Positions 1 through 5,481 of a DNA stretch of 9,025 bases are shown piece after piece. The notes beneath the pieces are model-generated. The model saw only the letters and a program-made list of their open reading frames with translations, had not been told where the DNA came from and did not search any database. Both the position numbers and the translations under genes were made by a program. Source of the stretch: Ramlibacter tataouinensis (GTDB lineage Bacteria > Pseudomonadota > Gammaproteobacteria > Burkholderiales > Burkholderiaceae_C); NCBI GenBank assembly GCA_002427815.1, contig DIZF01000038.1, positions 1 to 9,025 on the forward strand, in the 5' to 3' direction. Numbering within the stretch: the first letter of the stretch is position 1; every line of letters starts with the position of its first letter.

Positions 1-21
1 TAGTTATGTGTCGTCATACTA

Positions 22-339
22 GTGCCCGATGGCGTCGTGAGCCACAATTCCACGGACTTGCGATGCAGGTCCTACCAGTCGCCGCGCGTCATCTACCGCA
101 TGGGCATGGCCTTCGTCAGAAGCGAAGCCCACTACCAGGGTGAAGTGCGCCGGAATCACTCCCTCAAGGCCACGTATTTTCTGGAGTGGGCGGTCCAGCG
201 ACCAGGCGTTCCCAGGATCCTGGAGTGGTTCATTCCCAGCGAAGGCGTGACAGCGGCGCAGGAGTTGGCCTTGCGTCAGGTCGTTGCCGAGGGCGCGCGC
301 TTGGGTGTTGAGGTCAAGCTGTTCCGGGTGACAGCATGA
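22..339 (+). CDS. Hypothetical protein, probably missing its 5' part
   Basis: Unrecognised protein of up to 105 residues. The frame is closed by a TAG at 1-3, so it does not simply run in from outside the window. The only early start is a GTG at 22 with no convincing ribosome binding site. An internal ATG at 100 (residue 27) also lacks one. From about residue 18 onward the sequence looks protein-like, with the alternating segment RVIYRMGMAFVRSEAHYQ and a C-terminal amphipathic helix (AAQELALRQVVAEGARLG) followed by a strand (VEVKLFRV). The first 17 residues look less natural, so this may be the 3' remnant of a longer gene whose front was lost or frameshifted. Its TGA at 337-339 overlaps the ATG of the next gene (ATGA), a sign of translational coupling and of a real reading frame. 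Function unknown. Confidence 0.38.
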   Translation: MPDGVVSHNSTDLRCRSYQSPRVIYRMGMAFVRSEAHYQGEVRRNHSLKATYFLEWAVQRPGVPRILEWFIPSEGVTAAQELALRQVVAEGARLGVEVKLFRVTA

Positions 340-1049
340 GCTTCAGCGTTGCAGTGACGATCGTCATCGTCAGCCTGGCCCTGGTCGCCGGTGCAGTATG
401 GGCTTGGCACCACGCCACACGCCAGTCGCGGACCTTTCGCCGGCTTGCACCTGCTTTGGTTGAATGGGAAGCCCTGGAGAAGCTCCTCGCGTATCGGTCA
501 GACCGATCCCACTTTCTGGAACGCCATGGGCCGATGACGCACGAAGAAGAGCAGCAGGGAAGGGCGTTGACGGGCATCCTCGCGGTAGCAGGCGTGGATG
601 GGCGTCCCGTCGATGCCGGCCGTTGGCGAAGACACCGGGACTTGCTCACCGCGCTGGACTATGCAAATGCCCAGTGGGTCGCCGGAGTTCGGCCGCCAAG
701 AGGCGTCTTTCGCTTGAGATTCCCGGAAGCGATCGGCGACGGTTTCGCTGCGGGTTCCGAGACGCTCGTGGCGACCACTCATGTGCTGGTCATTGTCCGG
801 ACGGGTGTTGCGATTATAGTTTTTCCGGTTGTCGTGCCGGACCCGAGCGTCGCCTGGGAATCCGTGCAGACTTCGCGCGTCCCTGGATTGGCCTGCCTAG
901 TCCACGGCGCGCCAACTCCCGACGAGAGATCTACTTCGGCGAGCGTGGCTCCGCGTCGAGGGCGGCGGGCGCGACCGCCGCGACTGCCTTGTCCAACGCA
1001 GAGCCCTTGCGCTGGATTTTCTTCCTGGCTCCGAAAACCTGCAGCTTGA
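336..1049 (+). CDS. Hypothetical membrane-anchored protein with a doubtful C-terminus
   Basis: Unrecognised protein of 237 residues. Residues about 4-24 form one hydrophobic segment (VAVTIVIVSLALVAGAVWAW) followed by basic residues (HHATRQSRTFRR). This predicts a single N-terminal membrane anchor or uncleaved signal with the rest cytoplasmic. A second hydrophobic stretch lies near residues 149-166 (THVLVIVRTGVAIIVFPV) and could be a buried strand pair or a second membrane segment. The start is the ATG in the ATGA overlap with the preceding ORF; there is no strong ribosome binding site of its own, so coupling is likely. From about residue 200 the sequence turns into Arg/Pro/Ser-rich text typical of a non-native frame, and it runs 119 bp antisense into the minus-strand gene that ends at 931. 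The native stop was probably nearer 900-930, and the tail may result from a frameshift or an old deletion junction. Confidence 0.5.
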   Translation: MSFSVAVTIVIVSLALVAGAVWAWHHATRQSRTFRRLAPALVEWEALEKLLAYRSDRSHFLERHGPMTHEEEQQGRALTGILAVAGVDGRPVDAGRWRRHRDLLTALDYANAQWVAGVRPPRGVFRLRFPEAIGDGFAAGSETLVATTHVLVIVRTGVAIIVFPVVVPDPSVAWESVQTSRVPGLACLVHGAPTPDERSTSASVAPRRGRRARPPRLPCPTQSPCAGFSSWLRKPAA

Positions 1050-1308
1050 CGCTGCGCCGGACAAATAGCTGCGAGTCCGGCGCCGGTGTGATCTCCGACG
1101 CGTTGGCGGCCGACAGCGACAGCGACAGCGACAGCGGCGGCTTCAGGCTCATGACGAGCCGAATGATCGCCTGAGCCTCTTTGGCGCCATTGGACAACTG
1201 CACCACGACGCCGCGCGGCGCGTCCGCGTCCCATGCCGAGCGGCCGAACAGCGGCAACTGAACCCACGGCTTGGGAAAGCGCGGCAGGGGCAAGGCAGCG
1301 GCAGTCAA
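931..1308 (-). CDS. Hypothetical protein with a Leu-Ser repeat
   Basis: Unrecognised protein of 125 residues. Codons show a clear G/C preference at third positions on this strand (for example CTG, GCG, CCG, GTC, AAG), which favours this frame over the other frames here. The only start after the upstream stop (at 1360-1362) is a TTG at 1308, without an evident Shine-Dalgarno sequence, so the start is uncertain and the gene may be truncated at its 5' end. The chain has a Pro-rich N-terminus (LPLPRFPKPWVQLPLFGRSA), a central segment GVVVQLSNGAKEAQAIIRLVMSLKP, a run of four Leu-Ser pairs encoded by a hexamer repeat, and a basic C-terminal part (KLQVFGARKKIQRKG) ending in an Ala-rich tail. No catalytic motif, signal peptide or membrane segment is evident. 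It overlaps the tail of the plus-strand ORF by 119 bp. Confidence 0.5.
   Translation of the reverse strand: MTAAALPLPRFPKPWVQLPLFGRSAWDADAPRGVVVQLSNGAKEAQAIIRLVMSLKPPLSLSLSLSAANASEITPAPDSQLFVRRSVKLQVFGARKKIQRKGSALDKAVAAVAPAALDAEPRSPK
1111..1134. repeat. Short tandem repeat, four copies of CGACAG
   Basis: Four perfect head-to-tail copies of the hexamer CGACAG lie inside the 931-1308 minus-strand gene. There they encode Leu-Ser four times (CTG TCG on the minus strand). Because the unit is six bases, gain or loss of copies keeps the frame and changes only the length of this segment. Confidence 0.9.
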
Positions 1309-1453
1309 GGGTGATTCGCGGAATTGGTCGCGCGCGACAGGCGGGTAGGCTGTCGCACTCTATCGAGACCCATGGCGCTCCGTGGAAGCACAAACTTCGT
1401 GCGGGGAGGTGATTCTCCCGGGATTTTTTCACGCCGTCAACTTTACAAGCGAC

Positions 1454-1468
1454 TTGTTCGCAAAACAA
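1454..1468. promoter_or_regulatory. Palindrome 1, candidate operator
   Basis: Inverted repeat TTGTT, five-base centre CGCAA, AACAA. It lies about 50 bp upstream of the TATAAT box of the RHH-like gene and has the same 5-5-5 layout as palindrome 2. RHH proteins commonly bind short inverted repeats at their own promoters, so an operator role is plausible but not shown. Confidence 0.35.
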
Positions 1469-1476
1469 CGCTCACT

Positions 1477-1491
1477 ATTTGCAATACAAAT
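1477..1491. promoter_or_regulatory. Palindrome 2, candidate operator
   Basis: Inverted repeat ATTTG, five-base centre CAATA, CAAAT. Its centre lies 23 bp downstream of that of palindrome 1, about two helical turns, so both would face a similar side of the DNA. It sits immediately upstream of the -35 region, a position suited to repression by a bound dimer or tetramer. Confidence 0.35.
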
Positions 1492-1493
1492 TC

Positions 1494-1524
1494 TTGTGCA
1501 AATTTGGCATCTGCTAAATATAAT
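1494..1524 (+). promoter_or_regulatory. Candidate sigma70 promoter for the RHH-like gene
   Basis: A perfect -10 box TATAAT at 1519-1524 stands in the most A/T-rich part of the intergenic region. The -35 is weak: TTGTGC at 1494-1499, with a long 19-bp spacer. Transcription would begin near 1531, giving a short leader of about 37 bases before the upstream ORF and about 63 before the regulator. The poor -35 fits a promoter that is controlled. Confidence 0.55.
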
Positions 1525-1561
1525 CGCCTGGTGGCCAAGGGGCCAACATTTAGAAGGACAA

Positions 1562-1579
1562 CAAACAATGAGTTGTTTG
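1562..1579 (+). promoter_or_regulatory. Hairpin over the start codon of the leader ORF
   Basis: Perfect 7-bp inverted repeat: CAAACAA at 1562-1568, loop TGAG, TTGTTTG at 1573-1579. The first base of the leader ATG (1568) is in the stem and the other two bases are in the loop. As RNA it is A-U rich and weak. As DNA it shares TTGTT/AACAA-type half-sites with palindrome 1, so it could be a third operator, a translation-control hairpin, or both. Confidence 0.35.
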
Positions 1580-1597
1580 GCATGGAATCGACCATGA
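1568..1597 (+). CDS. Nine-residue upstream ORF (leader peptide candidate)
   Basis: The best ribosome binding site in this region, AGAAGGA at 1552-1558, lies nine bases before an ATG at 1568. That ATG opens only a nine-codon ORF, MSCLAWNRP. Its TGA (1595-1597) overlaps the ATG at 1594 of the next gene in an ATGA junction. Ribosomes loading at the strong site would therefore read the short ORF and could restart on the regulator gene. No run of identical regulatory codons is seen, so classical amino-acid attenuation is not indicated. It could be a coupling device, or the site could reflect a small frameshift in a longer original N-terminus. Confidence 0.4.
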   Translation: MSCLAWNRP

Positions 1598-1959
1598 CTG
1601 CGAAAACGCGCAAGACCAAGCCATCCACGCCGTTAGCGCCGGTTGACGAGCCTGTGGCAACTATCGATCCCACACAACTCACCAAACGCAAGCTTCCCAG
1701 TGAATCCTTGCATCTCAATCTGAGATTGACGGGTGAGAGCGCGCAGATTTACCGCTATTTGGAAGGTCAGACACCCGTCATCACGGATTCGCTTCGAATA
1801 CGGGACTGCATTCGCATCGCGGCGTTCCTCTGCGCGATGAAGCAAAAGGACCAACCTGTCTTGGTGGATGTCGATGGCAGCCAACAGGACCTGCTAGAGC
1901 ACATTGGCGCCTTTTATCCCCAGACTCCCATGGACACCCGGCGACGCGCAGAGCGTTAG
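1594..1959 (+). CDS. Small RHH-like putative DNA-binding protein
   Basis: Protein of 121 residues from the ATG at 1594; an in-frame ATG at 1582 would add four residues. The first is preferred because a GGAA lies six bases upstream and because of the ATGA overlap with the nine-codon leader ORF. Residues 1-35 are basic and Pro/Thr-rich and likely flexible. Residues 39-45 (LHLNLRL) fit the DNA-contacting beta strand of a ribbon-helix-helix fold. Residues 47-58 (GESAQIYRYLEG) fit helix 1, and 64-83 (TDSLRIRDCIRIAAFLCAMK) fit helix 2. A short acidic extension (VLVDVDGSQQDLLEHIGAF) follows. RHH proteins act as dimeric repressors, antitoxins or plasmid-type regulators. No toxin partner is adjacent in the usual close spacing; the next gene starts 216 bp downstream. 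Autoregulation is suggested by the palindromes in its promoter. The fold assignment is by pattern only. Confidence 0.55.
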   Translation: MTAKTRKTKPSTPLAPVDEPVATIDPTQLTKRKLPSESLHLNLRLTGESAQIYRYLEGQTPVITDSLRIRDCIRIAAFLCAMKQKDQPVLVDVDGSQQDLLEHIGAFYPQTPMDTRRRAER

Positions 1960-2175
1960 CCGGAGCTCACAGGGCAGGCTTGACGCCTGTACCTCTTCTC
2001 TTTCAGCCCACAAGTCTCGGGCCTGCCAGGCTTCGATCACTGCTGCCGAGCGCAGCTCATGCGCAGGGTTACCATCCGCAGGTGCGCGCGGGAGGCGCAG
2101 CACTGACGCGATTGCAGCGCCGACATTGGCGCCAGCTTTCGCGGCGAGACAGTTCCCGAGAAGGACACCGGAGCC
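1960..2175. other. Gap before the nuclease-STAND gene, no confident gene
   Basis: These 216 bp contain no reading frame with convincing codon bias. A plus-strand frame from a TTG at 1904 runs through and ends in an ATGA overlap with the ATG at 2176. Its composition is Ser/Ala/Arg-rich and it overlaps the preceding gene, so it is probably chance. A weak hairpin, CAGGC at 1975-1979 and GCCTG at 1985-1989, is followed by a pyrimidine-rich stretch shortly after the RHH-like gene and could be a poor terminator. No clear promoter boxes were found for the downstream gene. Confidence 0.4.
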
Positions 2176-5100
2176 ATGAGAAAACTGATCGACGAAGTGC
2201 GGGCCGGCAGACTGGATATTTCTACCCTCAGTGGGCTGGAATACCAGCAGCTCGTCTTTGAGCGCTTGCTCGGCACCCTCTTCATGAACCCCAAGGTGCT
2301 CTCAGTGGAAGACCACGCCCAGGGACCGGTGGACTACATCGTCCATGAACCGTCCACTGGGGGCATGTTGGGCAAGGCCCGGAAGCACTACTTCGAGTGC
2401 AAGAACTATGGGCGAGCCCTGGAACTGGACAACGTCGCCAAGATCATGGTGGTGGCCATCGCCGAGCAGCCGGACAGTGTTCACGTGGTGTCACGGACCC
2501 GCCTGCAGCCGCAGATATCGACCTACGCGTCCCGGCTGTTCGACATCGGGGACGACGGCAGTCCCATCTTCAGGTCCATCGCTTTTCGCCACTGGCAGAC
2601 GGACCACCTCCTCAACCTGAACGCCACCGCCATCGGCGCCGGCCAGCGACCGCCGAGCAATGACAGCATGTCGGCGCGCAAGCTGTCCTGGTGGCTCACG
2701 GAGTGCTCGGCGTACACCGAGGCCGAGATCGCATCTTCTGCCGGTGCCGGTCGGCAAGTGCCATTGCGGCGCGGCGGCCTGCTGCTCCTGACCCTTGAGC
2801 TCCCGCAGGGACACCTTGGCCAAACCACGCTGGCGGGCCTTCCGGAAGGCAGTTGGACCGAGGTGGGCGCCGCGCCGCACGACGCGGCCAGCACTGCCAG
2901 GCACACCTTCCTCATCGACACCGGCCTGCTAGCGCCGCAGGACAACTATCGCGTCAGCGCGAGATTCGCCTCGGGCGCGATGCAGACGGCCGTGCCGCTC
3001 GCCGAATTGCAGCTCGAAGGCACCGGTGCGGCCTTGCCGGAGCTTCGGCCGCGGGCCACCAAGGACCTGTCCACCAAGCTCGGGCCGGCGGGCCACCACC
3101 GGTTGGCCCTGATCGACGGCGAGGCGGGGGTTGGCAAGACCCACTTCATCGAGAAGGTCGCGGAGGGCCTGCGCGCACGATTCGGATTCGATGTCACCTC
3201 GTTCACCGTGACGGACGAACATCAGCAATCGCTGCTGACGGCGTTGCTGAACGCCTGCCTGACCCCGCCGATCCACCAAGGCAACTTCCAGGAGGTCGCC
3301 GCGGCGGTCCAACGGGCGCTGCTGGCCAAGGAGATCGATTCGCGGGCCCTGGAGGCGAATGTGGGCTTGCTGGCACGCATCGCCACGCGCATGGGCCCGC
3401 GCATGATCGTCCTGCGCGACTGCCACCTGCTGAAGGACCAGGTCGCCAACCAGTTGTGGGCGCTGATCGTGGCCTTCAACGATGCGGGCTGGGGTGGCGC
3501 CCGGCTGGTGCTGGAGTTCCGCCAGCCCGATGCCGAGGCGAACGTGGCCTTTCAGGCGCTGGTCACGCGCATCAAGCTGAAGATCCGCAAGGTGCTGGTG
3601 GCCAAGACGCTGGTGCCCCTGACGGCCGCAGAACTCGGCACCGCCGCCGAGCAGCTGTTCCAGCACATCACACCGGACATCACTGCTTGCCTGGTGCAGC
3701 GAACCGGCGGTCTGCCGCTGTTCATCGACAACTACGTGCAGCGGCTGCTGGATCTGGGCTTCGTCGGCCCGCGCTCGGACAAGTCGCCCGTCCTCACGAT
3801 CCTGCAGCCCGCCCAGGTCCTCGCCGACGCCGTGCCCGCGGGCGGCGCCGAAATCCTGGAGCAACGTGTGAGCACCTGCTTGCACAACGCGTACGGCGAC
3901 GACACGGGCATCACGATCCAGCTGGGCCTGATCGCGCTATGCGAGAGCGCGGCCGCGCAGTCCTGGGTTCGCCAGGCGTTGTCGCTGTCGCCGCAGGTGC
4001 TGGCCGCGCTGCAACTCGCGCTGGACCAGGCTGGCCTCGCGCAGGGGCGCCCCGACGGCCAGATCGTGTTCCGGCATGACCTACTGCGCACGGCGGTTGG
4101 TTCGGTGGCGTCGGCGTGTCCCGACTTTGCAAGCGTCGCCCGTTCGACCGCCCATCGCCTGCTGCAGGACCCGGATGCGCAGGACCTGGGCATACGCCGG
4201 TTGCGGGCGCGGATTTTCGCGGCCATCGGCGACCGCGTCGCGCTGGAAGTGGAGCTGCGGCTCGGCGCCAAGGCGGCCCAGGATGCCAGCGACTATGGCC
4301 ATCTCGTCGCCTTCCTGTCGCAGTTGCTGGAGCTGTTGCCCGAATCGGCCAATGAGGAACGCCTGGATTTGATGAATGGCCTGGCGTGGGCAGCCTGGGT
4401 GTCCGATTCGCTGCTGGTGGCCCGCCAGCGCTACCTGCAACTCGCGGAGGAAGCGCAACGCAGTTCAGCCGTGGATTTCAGCTTCGCCGAGGCGATCGCG
4501 ACCGACGCCTACCGGCGCGCCATCGGCATCGACCTCGAGCTGATGGAGCCGGTGCCGTTCCTGAAGAACGCCCTGGCGGTGTTAAAGCGCCGGCAGACGC
4601 CGGTCACGTTCAACTCCATCCTGAACCGGCTGGTGCTCTTCTGCGCGCGCTTCGGCTATCCCGCGATCGGCTTTGATCTGGCCGCGCTGGCGTTCAAGCA
4701 CCTGGGCGATGGGCGGCGCGCGAACGAAGGCGCCGTCATCTGCTCGGAGCTGGGGGCACTCTACGCGCATGCTGAGCCCGAAGCCGCGCACGCGCTGTTT
4801 CGCCAGGGCATCGACTTGGCCATTGACGACTGCCAGCGCTCGTACAACGAACTGGATGCGCTGGTTCTTCAGACCTTGCACCTCGGTCAGGAACTCGACG
4901 CGGACTGCTTTGACCGGCTGTGGCGGCTGTCGTCGGAAGGCCGGTTCGCGGAAGTCCTGACGCGCGCCAGCCTGCTGCGTGGATCGGTGTGCCTGCGCAC
5001 GGGCGACCTGGTGGGCGCCCGCCACTGGACGGCCAGGACCTGGACCATGGTGAACCTCTACCACCTCAAGGAGTTCGAGCTGCCGGCGCTCAACGACATG

Positions 5101-5481
5101 CTGATCCTCAGTTTGCTGGAAGGCGCCACGGCCCAGGCCGAACGCCAGCTCGCCGCATTCGTCACTGAGTTCGATGCACTGGTGGAACAGCGCGAGGCCA
5201 TGACGCAACTGGCCGCGCAGACGCTGGACGCTTGTCTGGCGGCCGCAAAGAAGTTGCCCGTCGAGCCATCCACCCTGGTCCGGCCGGCGGCTGCGCCCGG
5301 CCACTGCGGCGTGTTTTTCGGGCTGTGGCGCAATGTCGTGGCGATCGCGCCCACGCTGGGCATGCCCGAGCTCGCGCAAAAGCATGGTCCGCAGCCGGAA
5401 TGGCTTTCGCCTGCCGCGCCGGCCCGGGCGCACCGCCGCGTCCAGTGCGGCGATCTGTCCCTAGACGTGGGCGCCTATTGA
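2176..5481 (+). CDS. Mrr-like nuclease / STAND ATPase / helical-repeat protein, putative antiphage sensor
   Basis: Cytoplasmic protein of 1101 residues. It starts at ATG 2176, ten bases after GAGAAGGA. Domains: residues about 1-150 resemble an Mrr-type PD-(D/E)xK endonuclease, with a helix LEYQQLVFERLL (21-32), catalytic D53 in GPVDYIV, the E74-C-K76 motif in YFECKNY, and a following helix and strand ending in HVVSRTRL. Residues about 165-290 are beta-rich and of unknown role. Residues about 300-560 form a P-loop ATPase: Walker A GEAGVGKT (315-322), Walker B-like MIVLRDCH (410-417, D415), and the STAND-type GGLPL (511-515). FRHDLLR (632-638) matches the conserved segment seen after the ATPase in MalT/AAA_16-type STAND proteins. 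From about 650 to 1060 come paired helices resembling TPR units (for example VICSELGALYAHAEPEAAHALF). STAND proteins sense a ligand through C-terminal repeats, oligomerise and activate an N-terminal effector. Here the likely outcome is DNA cleavage, as in Avs-type defence proteins. The start, length and motifs appear intact. Confidence 0.85.
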   Translation: MRKLIDEVRAGRLDISTLSGLEYQQLVFERLLGTLFMNPKVLSVEDHAQGPVDYIVHEPSTGGMLGKARKHYFECKNYGRALELDNVAKIMVVAIAEQPDSVHVVSRTRLQPQISTYASRLFDIGDDGSPIFRSIAFRHWQTDHLLNLNATAIGAGQRPPSNDSMSARKLSWWLTECSAYTEAEIASSAGAGRQVPLRRGGLLLLTLELPQGHLGQTTLAGLPEGSWTEVGAAPHDAASTARHTFLIDTGLLAPQDNYRVSARFASGAMQTAVPLAELQLEGTGAALPELRPRATKDLSTKLGPAGHHRLALIDGEAGVGKTHFIEKVAEGLRARFGFDVTSFTVTDEHQQSLLTALLNACLTPPIHQGNFQEVAAAVQRALLAKEIDSRALEANVGLLARIATRMGPRMIVLRDCHLLKDQVANQLWALIVAFNDAGWGGARLVLEFRQPDAEANVAFQALVTRIKLKIRKVLVAKTLVPLTAAELGTAAEQLFQHITPDITACLVQRTGGLPLFIDNYVQRLLDLGFVGPRSDKSPVLTILQPAQVLADAVPAGGAEILEQRVSTCLHNAYGDDTGITIQLGLIALCESAAAQSWVRQALSLSPQVLAALQLALDQAGLAQGRPDGQIVFRHDLLRTAVGSVASACPDFASVARSTAHRLLQDPDAQDLGIRRLRARIFAAIGDRVALEVELRLGAKAAQDASDYGHLVAFLSQLLELLPESANEERLDLMNGLAWAAWVSDSLLVARQRYLQLAEEAQRSSAVDFSFAEAIATDAYRRAIGIDLELMEPVPFLKNALAVLKRRQTPVTFNSILNRLVLFCARFGYPAIGFDLAALAFKHLGDGRRANEGAVICSELGALYAHAEPEAAHALFRQGIDLAIDDCQRSYNELDALVLQTLHLGQELDADCFDRLWRLSSEGRFAEVLTRASLLRGSVCLRTGDLVGARHWTARTWTMVNLYHLKEFELPALNDMLILSLLEGATAQAERQLAAFVTEFDALVEQREAMTQLAAQTLDACLAAAKKLPVEPSTLVRPAAAPGHCGVFFGLWRNVVAIAPTLGMPELAQKHGPQPEWLSPAAPARAHRRVQCGDLSLDVGAY

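Larger units (their letters stand above)
1309..1567. other. AT-rich intergenic regulatory region
   Basis: About 260 bp without a convincing gene. It separates a minus-strand start (1308) from a plus-strand leader (1568), so it is a divergent promoter region. A short hairpin, GGGAG at 1404-1408 and CTCCC at 1415-1419, is followed after GGGA by six Ts (1424-1429). It resembles a weak plus-strand terminator but has no clear upstream plus-strand gene. From about 1430 to 1530 the base composition becomes markedly A/T-rich compared with the surroundings. This part holds two 15-bp palindromes and a TATAAT box, listed separately. Confidence 0.6.

Noticed and set aside
1137..1158. CRISPR-like or longer repeat array near the hexamer repeat
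   Set aside because: Only one short 6-bp tandem repeat is present, with no spaced repeats or spacers anywhere in the window.
1954..1992. Integron attC-like site after the RHH-like gene
   Set aside because: A GTTAGCC is present, but the paired core sites and the imperfect long palindrome expected of attC are absent.
1904..2179. Plus-strand frame of 91 codons ending in ATGA with the STAND gene start
   Set aside because: It overlaps the RHH-like gene, starts with an unsupported TTG and has no codon bias or recognisable motif. The neat ATGA junction is probably chance.
2929..3885. Long minus-strand frame of 318 codons inside the nuclease-STAND gene
   Set aside because: The Gln/Arg/Gly-rich text has no motif. 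The plus strand carries Walker A, Walker B and GGLPL across the same bases.
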